Assembly: GCF_000018325.1 (NCBI RefSeq)
Contig: NC_009922.1
Span: 3,059,559 to 3,123,558, forward strand
Source: Alkaliphilus oremlandii OhILAs
GTDB lineage: Bacteria > Bacillota > Clostridia > Peptostreptococcales > Natronincolaceae
Direction of reading: 5' to 3'
DNA: 64,000 bases
The position numbers and the translations under genes were made by a program. Under the pieces are notes generated by a model. It did no database searches. It had not been told where the DNA came from and saw only the letters and a program-made list of their open reading frames with translations. Shown one piece after another: positions 16,587 to 25,583 of this stretch (position 1 is its first letter; each line of letters starts with the position of its first letter).

Positions 16587-18608
16587 TTAGTATTCTCCTA
16601 TACCTGTCCATAACGTCCTAAAATCTTTCATACGCTCTCCAAGGATATAGTGTGAAAACCACATTAAATTCTGCTTCATAATAGCCACATGAATTCCTGG
16701 ATGATCGGAACTATATGCCATTTCTTTAAATATAATTAATTCCGTATCTACTTCCATATCTCTTAATCCTTTATATAGCTCATATGCTTTTGTAATTGGA
16801 ACTATTGCATCCTTTTCCCCATGTTGGATTAAGGTAGGCGTACAGGCTGATTGAATATATGTTATTGGTGATGCTTTCGTATAGATCTCTGGCTCATTCC
16901 ATGGATCATGTCCTAAATACATCCGAACAAAATAGGGTATATCTGTATTTGCATAATGGGTACTCCAATTCGTAATGCCACCGCCAACTGAAATCGCTTT
17001 AAATCTATCGCTAAATGTAGAACAGAAGGCGGATATATATCCGCCGTTGCTCCATCCCATAACCCCTACTCTGTCTTTATCTGCAATCCCTTTGTCAACT
17101 AGCTTGTCCACGCCGGATATCACATCATCGTAGTTCACAATTCCCAGTTTTCTGTAGTTTGCTTTTAAGAATTCATTGCCATAACCAGAACTTCCTCTAT
17201 AGTTTGGTTCTAAAACCATAAAGCCTTTTTCTATAAACTGTTCAATCGGATATTTCTCATTAAAATAGTCTAGGAACACTGGAAATGATGCCCAATTTGG
17301 CCCTCCATGGATCACCACTAATAAGGGATATCTCTTATTTGCCTCTAACTCTGCTGGGGTAGATAAAACGCCCTCTATTTCAAGACCATCACTACTTTGC
17401 CATGAGATTATTTCCTTTTTGCTTTTAAGCTTCCCTTCAAAAAAGCTATTTTCGTTCGTTATCTTTTTATGGTCTAAATAGATTTCAAAAGTTTCATTAG
17501 CCATAGCTTTATTATAGGATATATGATTTCCATCCCTTGTTATAGAAGCATCCATTGTAAAGCCATCTGCTTTTCCGCTTAACACTTCCACTGTGCCATT
17601 CTCCGATAGTAATCCAATGAGATAATTCGTTTTATCCTGCCATCTAATTAAAATACCTTTAGCAGTCCACCTTAGTGGAGTAACCGTACTATCAAAACCT
17701 GTTAAAGGCTGCATTTGATCTCCACTATGAATATCATAAATCTCTAATGTACTCTCTTCTATATGGGTCTTATAGTAATCTTTTTCCTTTATGCTTGCTG
17801 CGTAACATATTTTAGTGCCTTCAGGAGAAAAGCAGACACTCCCCCGCAACAGCTTATCAATAGTCAACTTTTGTAGCCGTCCAGCTTTAATATCGAGTAT
17901 GTATAGCTCTCTATTCATATAATCTTCTCCGTTTGGGCTTGGCGCGGCTATAAACGCAATCTTTTTACCATCATTGGAGATGTCAAATTCATGGATATGA
18001 AAATCCTTATCCTCTGTTAATTGATGGACCGCACTATTTTTATGTTGATCCTTAGCAAGACCATCAGAATTTTCTAGGTTTTCATATGTATCCTTTTGTA
18101 TCAGTTTTTCTATTTCAATATAATACAAACAATTATTCTGATATTCCTTCCCTATATGCTGGAAATCTCCATATCGTTCCTTACGTTTTCTTATGGCCTC
18201 AGATTCTTTTGACTGTGAAACATAATAAAAACCCTTGCCAGTAGGCTCCCATTTAAACTTACTGACGCCTTCTTCTTCATCCGTAATTTGGATACTGCTG
18301 TAGCTATCCATTGACCGAACAAATATCTGGTTTTTCTTATTATGTCCTAAACTAAGATAGGCAATATCTCTAGAGTTTGGAGACCATAATGGGCATGTGC
18401 TTTCTATGTCTTCAGCTGTTAATGGATAACACTGCCCCTTATCTTTTTCATAGAGCCATACATGATTCACATATTTATTGTCTTTCCAGTTCGCTGTCCT
18501 CTTGACAAATGCTACGTTTTTGCCGTCTTCACTTATGTTTGTATCAGATAAGGTTGGTAGTGAAATCGCCTCTTCGATACTTAGATATGTTTTTTCATTC
18601 ATTTTCAT
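16587..18608 (-). CDS. Prolyl oligopeptidase family (S9) serine peptidase
   Basis: A 673-residue cytoplasmic peptidase without a signal sequence. The N-terminal 390 residues form a beta-propeller of TolB/WD-like repeats (LWSPNSRDIAYLS, CFSPEGTKICYA). The C-terminal alpha/beta hydrolase domain carries the nucleophile in GWSNGG (Ser520), Asp600 in HGEKDAIVP and a histidine in the SSDHPGIH segment near 636-640. The pattern is that of acylaminoacyl-peptidase-like enzymes, which trim short peptides. GAGGGGG stands 7 bases before the ATG. That ribosome site lies inside a decayed tnsA copy (18612-18769), so the 5' region of this gene has been rebuilt by a mobile element. Confidence 0.9.
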   Translation of the reverse strand: MKMNEKTYLSIEEAISLPTLSDTNISEDGKNVAFVKRTANWKDNKYVNHVWLYEKDKGQCYPLTAEDIESTCPLWSPNSRDIAYLSLGHNKKNQIFVRSMDSYSSIQITDEEEGVSKFKWEPTGKGFYYVSQSKESEAIRKRKERYGDFQHIGKEYQNNCLYYIEIEKLIQKDTYENLENSDGLAKDQHKNSAVHQLTEDKDFHIHEFDISNDGKKIAFIAAPSPNGEDYMNRELYILDIKAGRLQKLTIDKLLRGSVCFSPEGTKICYAASIKEKDYYKTHIEESTLEIYDIHSGDQMQPLTGFDSTVTPLRWTAKGILIRWQDKTNYLIGLLSENGTVEVLSGKADGFTMDASITRDGNHISYNKAMANETFEIYLDHKKITNENSFFEGKLKSKKEIISWQSSDGLEIEGVLSTPAELEANKRYPLLVVIHGGPNWASFPVFLDYFNEKYPIEQFIEKGFMVLEPNYRGSSGYGNEFLKANYRKLGIVNYDDVISGVDKLVDKGIADKDRVGVMGWSNGGYISAFCSTFSDRFKAISVGGGITNWSTHYANTDIPYFVRMYLGHDPWNEPEIYTKASPITYIQSACTPTLIQHGEKDAIVPITKAYELYKGLRDMEVDTELIIFKEMAYSSDHPGIHVAIMKQNLMWFSHYILGERMKDFRTLWTGIGEY

Positions 18609-18611
18609 TAA

Positions 18612-18769
18612 TAATCCCCCTCGTAACTATATTTCTCTAAGTCTGATAGAAACTCATGCTATCCTTTCGCTTTAGTTCCATTGAGACTTGTTGCTCTTCT
18701 CAAAATTGGGACATCCTGAATCTATATTCCTGGTTGATAATTTTGTCCAACGCCTTGCTCCCTACCCAT
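18612..18769 (-). pseudogene. tnsA remnant (Tn7-like transposase endonuclease), copy A
   Basis: Reading the minus strand from 18769 gives MGREQGVGQNYQPGI, stop, IQDVPILRRATSLNG, then a stop and HEFLSDLEKYSY. This follows the TnsA N-terminal pattern (GRGQG.G..Y.PWL.IQDVPS.GR..R.KG and H.F.SDLERDYFY) and aligns with the better preserved copy at 25285-25583. Two in-frame stops and loss of the remaining gene show it is dead. It lies directly downstream of composite repeat A, as the other copy lies next to repeat C. Confidence 0.65.
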
Positions 18770-18789
18770 TCATATATTTTTTTATTTTA

Positions 18790-18890
18790 AGACAAAAAAT
18801 CATCCCTCTATGGTATATGTTACCATAGAAGGATGATTTTGATTTGACTTTATTTTAAAATAATTCAGATTTATTTAAAAGTGACAGTAT
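18790..18890 (-). repeat. Composite repeat A (hairpin plus AT-rich motifs)
   Basis: The hairpin AAATCATCC-CTATGGTA/TACCATAG-GGATGATTT (18797-18839) is followed by AT-rich motifs of the TTTTAAAATAAAGT type. The same arrangement, in the same orientation, recurs at 20836-20925 and 25584-25680. The remainder of the 464-base gap 18609-19072 holds the tnsA remnant and the promoter region of the next gene. Confidence 0.6.
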
Positions 18891-19087
18891 AAATCTCCTT
18901 TTTATTTTTTATGTTGGTAAATAAATTAACATTAGACTACGAATAAAAATCCAAGTCGATAAACAAAGTTTGCAAAATCAATTTATAATGATATATTGAA
19001 TAGAACAGAGATGAAGTAATGAACACCATTTCATTTAGTACATTATATTTTATGACTTTATAACAAATTATATTGGAGGATAAGATT

Positions 19088-19534
19088 ATGCATGTACAAA
19101 TATGCAATGAACCAAGAGCTGAAGTTTATAAAGACTTTATAGACTTTGCATTTGAAAAAAGCAAAAAGTTCTTTTTTCACATTCATAGCGGATGGTTGGA
19201 TAACAAAAATACTTTTGACTTAATAAGAGAATTAAATGAACATATGATTGAAGTAATTCCAGCAACATCCTATGAGCATATGGAATACTCTAATGGTAAC
19301 TTGTATGTTTTTGAGTGTAACGAGTTTACAAAATCAATATTAAAAAACAGAGTAAATGGATTATTTGAGTGGCTATTTCCAAAATTGCCAGAGGATTTAT
19401 CCTTTCTAGATGAAACTGAATTTTTATGGCTAGCAACGATATCCCACGATAAAATGGCTTGGTTTAGGGCGTTAAGTCCTTCAGAAAAGGAATATTTAAG
19501 CCATGAATTAGGGCTTAACTTAAAAACATATTAA
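19088..19534 (+). CDS. Hypothetical protein
   Basis: A 148-residue protein I do not recognise. It has no signal peptide or membrane helix and looks cytoplasmic and acidic, with aromatic-rich segments (FFFHIHSGWLDN, LFEWLFPKLPEDLSF). GGAGG lies 8 bases before the ATG at 19088; the frame opens earlier, at 19073, but that start would overlap this ribosome site. It stands alone on the plus strand between composite repeat A and a convergent lipoprotein gene, inside the mobile-element graveyard downstream of glmS, so it may be transposon cargo. Confidence 0.6.
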   Translation: MHVQICNEPRAEVYKDFIDFAFEKSKKFFFHIHSGWLDNKNTFDLIRELNEHMIEVIPATSYEHMEYSNGNLYVFECNEFTKSILKNRVNGLFEWLFPKLPEDLSFLDETEFLWLATISHDKMAWFRALSPSEKEYLSHELGLNLKTY

Positions 19535-19551
19535 AACAATGAATAAACCAA

Positions 19552-20622
19552 CTACTCTTCAAACCTCAAAGGTTCAAGGGTTTTATTTTCAAAATCAAAT
19601 CGATAATATCCCTTTATAAGTGAGGTAATGCTGTCAATTTCAGTGATATATAGCTCTCCGCCAAGGATATACATTCTTACATTTTGGTTTAAATCTTTGA
19701 CTAAAAGCTCTTTTTTCTTTCCTTTTTCATCTACACGATAAAGGTCGTACACAATGTTATTACTAATTTGTCGGGAATCAAAATAATAGAAAAAACCGCC
19801 ATTATGGATAAGATTATGTCCTCCATGAATATTATGTACAATCTCTTCTCCCATACTACTAGAATCAAGATCAGTATTGCTTAAATCTATTCGATAGATA
19901 GCATCGAAGGTGGAATAATATATTGCTTCTCCATCATAACTAAATCGCTGTGGGGTATCATCCGTTCCCTTCAAAAGTTGTATTTCTTGGGTTTCCAAAT
20001 TCATCCTATAATAATAAGGAATTTCGTGATCATAGGAGAAATAGATATAATCATCATCGATCCAGTTAATGAATCCGAAGTCATCTAAGGCAATACTTTC
20101 TTCGCCTGTTTTTAAATCAAATTTTCTAAAGGGATGATACATATCAGCAACATAATATATTGCATCTTTATAAATATAAAAGTTGAGCCAAGCCCCTTCA
20201 ATTATAAGCTCTAATTCAGAACCATCTAAATTCATTCTATAAAGCCCTCTTTCTGGAAGCCATGTATTGAAGTAAATTTTATCATCCACTACTTGAAGAA
20301 AACGACCATACATATTACTTATTTTTTCAATATGATCTCCAGATAAGTCCATAGCATAAATCCCTACGTCGATCGCATCAAAGTCCACTGGCTCATATGG
20401 TGAAGCCGAATCATCTGCTTTCATACGAGAAAAATAAATTTTATTATTCCCCTCAACCATATAACTAAAATTATTGTAATTGGAGACCGTTGAAGAATAA
20501 TCTTCTTTAACAATTTCTACTGGCACATCAGATAAACAAGCTGTTAAGGAAAGTGTAAGAAGAATAAGACAAAGAAGAACGCACATACTAGATACTTTAA
20601 ATCCTATCCGTTTTTTACTCAT
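19552..20622 (-). CDS. DUF5050-type beta-propeller lipoprotein
   Basis: A 356-residue exported lipoprotein; the lipobox is LTLSLTACLS. The mature region contains repeated NKIYFSRM / DKIYFNTW / DAIYYVAD / EAIYYSTF blades, the pattern of DUF5050 propellers that occur widely in clostridial surface proteins. The function is unknown. GGGGGA lies 7 bases before the ATG at 20622, so the ATG at 20637, which itself begins that ribosome site, is rejected. It converges on the unknown gene at 19088-19534 and lies between repeats A and B. Confidence 0.75.
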   Translation of the reverse strand: MSKKRIGFKVSSMCVLLCLILLTLSLTACLSDVPVEIVKEDYSSTVSNYNNFSYMVEGNNKIYFSRMKADDSASPYEPVDFDAIDVGIYAMDLSGDHIEKISNMYGRFLQVVDDKIYFNTWLPERGLYRMNLDGSELELIIEGAWLNFYIYKDAIYYVADMYHPFRKFDLKTGEESIALDDFGFINWIDDDYIYFSYDHEIPYYYRMNLETQEIQLLKGTDDTPQRFSYDGEAIYYSTFDAIYRIDLSNTDLDSSSMGEEIVHNIHGGHNLIHNGGFFYYFDSRQISNNIVYDLYRVDEKGKKKELLVKDLNQNVRMYILGGELYITEIDSITSLIKGYYRFDFENKTLEPLRFEE

Positions 20623-20835
20623 AATGTATTCCCCCATTAGATACTAATATTATATATCTATCCATTCACTAGCTATTCTACCATATATTAGATACAAGGT
20701 TTCTTCTTGAATAGATACGTTTGCATTCTTACTTTTATACTTCATAGTACTTTTAAAGTTTCTATAATAAGTACGTTCAATCTGTAGTTATAGCAGGTTC
20801 ACTAATGCTCGATTTTACTAATCCATTGTTATCCA

Positions 20836-20925
20836 TAAAAAAACACCTCATTATGGTATATATTACCACAAAGAGGTGATCCTAATTCAATTTTTCAAAG
20901 TGATCCAACTTTATTCCAAATCACC
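20836..20925 (-). repeat. Composite repeat B (hairpin plus tandem TGATCC motifs)
   Basis: The hairpin ACACCTC-TATGGTA/TACCACA-GAGGTGA (20841-20880) is followed by two tandem units starting TGATCC at 20877 and 20901, 24 bases apart. Orientation and layout match repeats A and C. No tnsA sequence is recognisable beside this copy. The rest of the 399-base gap 20638-21036 is AT-rich and shows nothing I can name. Confidence 0.6.
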
Positions 20926-21036
20926 TTCTACTAATACTACTGAAAGTTACATAGGATTAAGAATTTAAGAACAGATAAATTCTATGGAATCTACGGATTT
21001 TTATGGTTAGTATTCATCAGTCATAACCTGATTACT

Positions 21037-21255
21037 TTGATGAAAAACATAACCTTTAAAACATCTAAACTCAAGGATACGGGTATTAATTCACTGATAA
21101 AAAAACTAGGGAAAATTCGTGCTAAGGCAATAGAATTAAAAGATCATGTTGAGATTGCTGTGCCTAGCTTATCAGAACTGGCGAAAATATTTGTTGAAGC
21201 ATTACAACCTAAGTATCTTCAATTAAGCTTCCATGCTTTTCTAAATACAGCTTAG
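21037..21255 (+). pseudogene. Short ORF, possible gene remnant
   Basis: A 72-codon frame without a clear ribosome site. The product begins MKNITFKTSKLKDTG and has an amphipathic middle (LSELAKIFVEALQ), but I do not recognise it. Its place in the degenerate Tn7-like island favours a fragment of a longer gene, perhaps a transposase C-terminus; this is only a guess. Confidence 0.22.
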
Positions 21256-21409
21256 TTTTTTGTACAAAACTTAGGTAATTATTTATAAAAGACACAAGTT
21301 ATTTTATTATTTTGCTGAAATGTTTCTATATATAAATGAGCTTTAGTATATGTCTTATATTTAATTCCGAATCGCATATTAAATTTAAATCTACAATTAA
21401 TTGATGTTT

Positions 21410-21658
21410 TCATCGTGTAATAATCATAAAAAGCTTAATACATGCTATAGCTCCAATTAATATAGCAGTTAGACTCATTAGGAAAAAAACAAATTTATTC
21501 CAACGAATAGAAGTCGGAGTTACATTTACAGGATTAAATTTCTTAGAACTTGTATACATTTTTTCAGATAAAAAATTTAAATTTAATATTGCGAATATAC
21601 CTGCGGGAAGTAGCAATGAAAATAACGTAAAGAATAGAATATCGCCGAATTTTTCCAA
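21410..21658 (-). CDS. Small membrane protein of the LytTR cluster
   Basis: An 82-residue protein with two membrane segments (ILFFTLFSLLLPAGIFAIL and KFVFFLMSLTAILIGAIACI) separated by a polar stretch. Function unknown. AGGAG is 8 bases before TTG at 21658; a GTG at 21667 overlaps that site and is less likely. The gene follows the lipoprotein gene by 21 bases and is the third gene of a minus-strand set starting with the LytTR regulator, so it is probably expressed with them. Confidence 0.6.
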   Translation of the reverse strand: MEKFGDILFFTLFSLLLPAGIFAILNLNFLSEKMYTSSKKFNPVNVTPTSIRWNKFVFFLMSLTAILIGAIACIKLFMIITR

Positions 21659-21679
21659 GTAAATCACTCCTTTTATATA

Positions 21680-22273
21680 TTATCTAGTTTCTAAGTTGTA
21701 CCATTCATAATTATCTAAATCTGAAGTTTCTATCTTATCTTTAACAATATTCTGTAAATCAATTATTATATATGGATCTGCATATACTATTTCATATTTA
21801 TCTTCATCTGTATTATAAATAAATAGATGAGTATATAAATATTTATCACTAGCTTTGTTCATAGCTCGTACTATTAAAATAAATGTCTCTCTATCATTTA
21901 TTTGATACCCTTCTTTTAGTAAATTAACATTTATGGGTTCAGAAATTAAATAATGAGTTATTTTATTTTCTTTAATTCTTTTCCATTCATTTTTTACTGT
22001 TATTTCGGCATTCTCCATTAGTTTGTTTTCAAATTCAGTCAGTTTACTTTCAGAAACGTACTTTCTGTAATTTTCGAGCACTGGTTGCATAGAATTATCT
22101 ATCTGTTGAGGACTACTACGTTTATTCCGAATTATAGTACTGTAATCAAAATAAATATTTCTGGTAAGTTCATGCATATCTTCTGCGTTAGTATCCACAA
22201 AATTGTGTTGAGCAGCACAACCCGTAGATAGAATAATCAGAATAATAAAAATACAAATTATTTTCGATTTCAT
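21680..22273 (-). CDS. Hypothetical lipoprotein of the LytTR cluster
   Basis: A 197-residue exported protein with a lipoprotein signal ending ILSTGCAA (Cys19). The mature part is charged, with a predicted helical middle (LENYRKYVSESKLTEFENKLMENAEIT) and a C-terminal beta region. I do not recognise a family. It starts 9 bases after the LytTR gene, so both are in one operon together with the small membrane protein. As a surface-anchored partner of the divergent secreted protein it could act in immunity or sensing; this is speculation from position. Confidence 0.65.
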   Translation of the reverse strand: MKSKIICIFIILIILSTGCAAQHNFVDTNAEDMHELTRNIYFDYSTIIRNKRSSPQQIDNSMQPVLENYRKYVSESKLTEFENKLMENAEITVKNEWKRIKENKITHYLISEPINVNLLKEGYQINDRETFILIVRAMNKASDKYLYTHLFIYNTDEDKYEIVYADPYIIIDLQNIVKDKIETSDLDNYEWYNLETR

Positions 22274-22282
22274 ATTATCACC

Positions 22283-22648
22283 TCATATACTAATTATTAA
22301 ATCTTGTAACTTTTTTTTGTTATCTCTGCTAAGTATAGCTCTTTTTTCAGTACGTTTAAAATTAACGCAGTAAGAATTACTGAATCTATTTATCGATTTT
22401 ATTTGTTTTAGATTAATTATAAAACTTTTATGAGATCTAAAAAATATATTTTTGTTCTCCAATATGTTCCAAATATTTTTCAATGTACTTTGAATAGTAT
22501 ATTCAGCTGTCAAAGTGCTAATAACTACATGCCTATCATTAACTTTTTGTATAAAATTTATTGAGTTAATATTTATAATCTCTTGCCTATTTCTTAATGA
22601 TAATATCAAAAATTCATCTAAATTGCTATTTTTTTTTATTAAGTCCAT
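22283..22648 (-). CDS. Stand-alone LytTR-domain transcriptional regulator
   Basis: A 121-residue protein consisting almost only of a LytTR DNA-binding domain, with the hallmark FFRSHKSFIINLKQIKSI near residues 68-85 and RAILSRDNKKKLQDLI at the C-terminus. It has no receiver domain, so activity must be set by level or by a partner. It diverges from the secreted-protein gene at 22823, and the space between holds paired TTACATTT repeats with the spacing expected for LytTR proteins. It heads a three-gene minus-strand operon. Confidence 0.82.
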   Translation of the reverse strand: MDLIKKNSNLDEFLILSLRNRQEIININSINFIQKVNDRHVVISTLTAEYTIQSTLKNIWNILENKNIFFRSHKSFIINLKQIKSINRFSNSYCVNFKRTEKRAILSRDNKKKLQDLIISI

Positions 22649-22702
22649 ATTGTCTTTAAAGACTGTCCTCCTTTCCTAGTATTTTTTTTAGCAAAAATAA
22701 CC

Positions 22703-22748
22703 TGAAATGTAATATAATTTACATTTCACATACATATTATTACATTTT
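22703..22748. promoter_or_regulatory. Probable LytTR binding sites
   Basis: TTACATTTC (22719-22727) and TTACATTTT (22740-22748) are direct repeats with a 21-base period, the geometry of LytTR-family sites. A third inverted copy makes a perfect dyad, TGAAATGTAA-TATAAT-TTACATTTCA (22703-22728). The cluster sits between the divergent regulator and secreted-protein genes. Confidence 0.62.
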
Positions 22749-22822
22749 ATGAAAAATATCAAGGTTTTTTAAAAAAAACCCAGAAATATTATAACGATTT
22801 TAAAATATAAGGAGGAGATTTT

Positions 22823-23590
22823 ATGAAAACAAAGTTTAGAAAGCGGTTTACTGTGATGTGCGTAATGTTAATTGTAGTTTTACTTGGAAGTACGAATTCT
22901 TATGCGGCAAAAAACGATTACTATTGGAATTTGTATAAAAATGATCCTTATGTTGCAGATTATAATGTTATGGCACGTGCTAGAAGAGTTCCTGGCGGAC
23001 CATCATATTATGATAGTTTGACAGGCATGGAATTTTTACCTGGATCTGGCGAAATTTTAAATTTGAGCAGTGCTACTAGAATACCCGGAGAGCCTCTTTA
23101 CCAAAGGCAAGGATATAAGGCATTCTATCCACCGATGTATTCTCAATATATTCCTGAAAAAGCAACTGTAAACCTTAGTGATAAAAACACTGGAGATGGA
23201 TATACTGTTTATATTGGATTGGCATTAGAAGGAGGATTTGTTGGATCTGGAGGAGCATCTGGAAACCTTGTAGTAAGTTATAATAAAGATACACAAAAAT
23301 GGCATTTAGGCATTTTAGGATCTACTAATGGGAATGTAACTATAGGAAGTAAATTTGATGCAGAGTTCCATGTAGGTTTTTCTAATGGAAACACAACCAC
23401 TTTATCTGGATTTGCGTATGCATCATCTGCGGAAGTCCCACTACTGGAAGGTACAATATCTGTAAATCCAGGTACGTTACATACCACTGTGGAATTTGCA
23501 TTCCAAGCAGGTGCTTCAGCAAACTATTCACAGGGGATCACATATTCGTGGTATAAAGATATTGTAGTATTTGGTAATCCTTTTAGATAG
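22823..23590 (+). CDS. Secreted protein of unknown function
   Basis: A 255-residue exported protein with a classical signal peptide (KRFTVMCVMLIVVLLGSTNSYA, cleavage near residue 28). The mature N-terminus has two related motifs, RARRVPGGPSYYD and SATRIPGEPLYQR. The C-terminal half is glycine- and serine-rich and predicted to be beta-structured (GLALEGGFVGSGGASGNLVV), with no cysteine in the mature chain. I do not recognise the family. AAGGAGGAG precedes the ATG. Divergent LytTR regulation recalls genes for secreted peptides and bacteriocins, but the size is larger and no leader-peptide motif is seen. Confidence 0.7.
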   Translation: MKTKFRKRFTVMCVMLIVVLLGSTNSYAAKNDYYWNLYKNDPYVADYNVMARARRVPGGPSYYDSLTGMEFLPGSGEILNLSSATRIPGEPLYQRQGYKAFYPPMYSQYIPEKATVNLSDKNTGDGYTVYIGLALEGGFVGSGGASGNLVVSYNKDTQKWHLGILGSTNGNVTIGSKFDAEFHVGFSNGNTTTLSGFAYASSAEVPLLEGTISVNPGTLHTTVEFAFQAGASANYSQGITYSWYKDIVVFGNPFR

Positions 23591-23613
23591 AAACTTTATA
23601 ATATAAATATTAA

Positions 23614-23664
23614 TGGGGCTGTCTTAAAATGATTTGAACAATCATTTCAAGGCAGCCCCTTCAT
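23614..23664 (+). terminator. Terminator after the secreted-protein gene
   Basis: GGGGCTG (23615-23621) and CAGCCCC (23653-23659) bracket a longer near-palindrome with inner arms AAATGAT/ATCATTT, followed by TTCATTCATT. A strong hairpin, 24 bases after the stop. Confidence 0.7.
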
Positions 23665-23689
23665 TCATTGATAAAAATATATAAGGTTA

Positions 23690-24188
23690 AGTTAATCATT
23701 TGAATTTGATTGAAAAATATTTCCGTATACGAATTTGCAGATAACAAAAGTTGCTCCATAGCACTGTTATATTTATAAACTAAATTAGTGTTATTCCATC
23801 CAAGCTAATTTGCTACATCATCAACTGCAGTGCCTAATCTTAAAGCATAAAATGCATAAGCATGACGAAGATCCTTGCTAGTAAATAAAGGTATACCCGC
23901 CGCACTACATGCAGATTCCATCACCTTTCTAGTCCAGTCTTTAGTAGCAGGTCGTATATCTTTAGTAGTAAGTATAAGTTTATTCATATCCCTAGTACGC
24001 ATAAAAATATAATATGGTCGCTTCATATATGCTTTGAGAATTAAAGGTGAGAACAAGTTCTCTGTTAGAACTTTTTTCACTGCTTCTAATATTTTTATAT
24101 ACCTTGTATCTTCACCTTGGTCAATACGAATAGCGGTAAAATCTTTCTTGAAGATTATATCCTGAAGAGTAACATTTAATGCATAGGG
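23690..24188 (-). pseudogene. Tyrosine recombinase (phage integrase) remnant
   Basis: The minus frame from about 24188 reads through ALNVTLQDIIFKKDF, KKVLTENLFSPLIL and FTSKDLRHAYAFYALRLG, the last being the Arg-box of tyrosine recombinases (LRHAYA). A TAG after DDVAN interrupts the frame, which continues in phase with LGWNNTNLVYKYNSAM, where the catalytic Tyr would be. The N-terminal half is missing because the frame is fused at about 24190 to the end of the decayed tnsD. An inactive integrase C-terminus brought in with or after the Tn7-like element. Confidence 0.68.
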
Positions 24189-25284
24189 AGTATTCCTAAT
24201 ACTTTTCCTAAATTAGACATAGTAATTCTTATAGGTTTTTCTTTAGATATTAACTCTAGGTATTCATTTTTACCTGCATTTAATACTTCTATGTCCCTTT
24301 TATTCCAATCTACTCTTTCATTACTTTTATTATCTATCTGCTTTCTATTTAACTTTTTAGGAAGATTATCTGAAAGCCATTTTCTATCATGTTTATAAAT
24401 ATAGTTATATTCTTTTTTGCAAAGTTCTCTTGTATTTGTTCTAGGCAAATTAGGATTATTAGAAATACTATCTAATATAGTATTCTTATATAATTCTATA
24501 TCTATATTAGTACTATCATTTAGCTTAATATTTTCTTCAAGTTTATTCATTTTAGAATCTTTAAACCTATTTATACCAAAATACTTATCGTATTTTACAA
24601 CAGTTTTAGGATCACATTTCATCAATTTAGCTATATCTCTTATACTATAATCCCTTAAATTTAAATATTTTTTTAATTTATCTTCCCACTCATACCCAAA
24701 GTTTTTTACTCTGCCTACTTTGTATCTATCGTCGTAATTTGTATCAGGGCCTTTCCTTGAATAGATAAAACCACAGTCGCATGTAAATGTTCCAACAGGC
24801 TTTCTAGTCTTATAATCAGAAGTTATTTTAAAGTTGTATATTATATCTTGTTTATAATGATCTGCTACGGGATTTAGACATGGCCATGGAGATTTACCAA
24901 ATGGATTGTACTCATTATCTTTGTCTATACCTGATTCCATTATTTCTAAAAATTCTTCACCATAAAAATTTATAAATTCTTCATGCAGTTCTCTCTGCTT
25001 TATATTTTTATTTACTGATAATAGCTCCTCTTTATCAAGGAGCTCCTTATATTTTTTAAATATAGTATCTTTATCAAATTCAAAAATATTACTGGTCAAT
25101 ATATAATAAGCTGCCTTAGATACTTCTAATAGTCTTGAATTCATTCTTTCATTTTCTTCATATTCTACATTAAAATCCAAATACCTTTCATCAAGCCTTA
25201 TGAAAGCTACTCTACTACTAATGGTTTTATCTATATCATATTTTTTAAGTTTGGCTTCATTATGAGGACATGTAAACACGCCTT
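24176..25284 (-). pseudogene. Truncated tnsD/TniQ (Tn7-like target selector)
   Basis: The frame encodes about 367 residues starting at GVFTCPHNEAKLKKYD, the CPxH zinc motif of TniQ/TnsD that normally lies some 100 or more residues in. A second zinc knuckle, TFTCDCGFIYSRKG, and helix-turn-helix-like parts (SIRDIAKLMKCDPKTVVKYDKYFGI) follow. TnsD recognises the 3' end of glmS and directs insertion downstream, which fits its position 400 bases from glmS. The N-terminus has been deleted and the frame joined to tnsA. The C-terminus stops abruptly at LGKVLGILPMH, next to integrase sequence, so it looks truncated there too. Confidence 0.72.
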
Positions 25285-25583
25285 TATTCCAAGTTCTTTT
25301 GCTATTAATAACGTCTCTTCTAATGGCAATAAAGGAAACTGTTCCCTAATGTAAATTACAGGATCAGAATACTCAAGAATATAAAAATAGTCCCTTTCCA
25401 TATCTGAAGGAAACTCATGTTGTCTATTTGTCTTTATTCCTTTTAATCTTATTGCTCGTCCCAATGAAGAGACGTCTTGAATTAATAACCATGGTTGATA
25501 TTCTTGCCCTATTCCTTGTCCTCTGCCATTTTTTATTAATTTTTTAATTTCATTTTGAGTTATAGTTCTTTTTCTTTTCCCAT
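25285..25583 (-). pseudogene. tnsA remnant (Tn7-like transposase endonuclease), copy C
   Basis: The minus frame encodes GRGQGIGQEYQPWLLIQDV, KTNRQHEFPSDMERDYFYIL and IREQFPLLPLEETLLIAKEL, clear TnsA N-terminal sequence. The ATG at 25583 is out of frame by one base: an A run after ATGGG is one residue short of what MGKRKRT needs. The 3' part, with the rest of the nuclease domain, tnsB, tnsC and the start of tnsD, is gone, and the frame joins tnsD sequence near 25285. The gene is therefore doubly broken. Confidence 0.78.

Noticed and set aside
24176..25464. Two intact hypothetical genes
   Set aside because: Both frames are readable parts of tnsD and tnsA joined by deletion, and the tnsA start is frameshifted.
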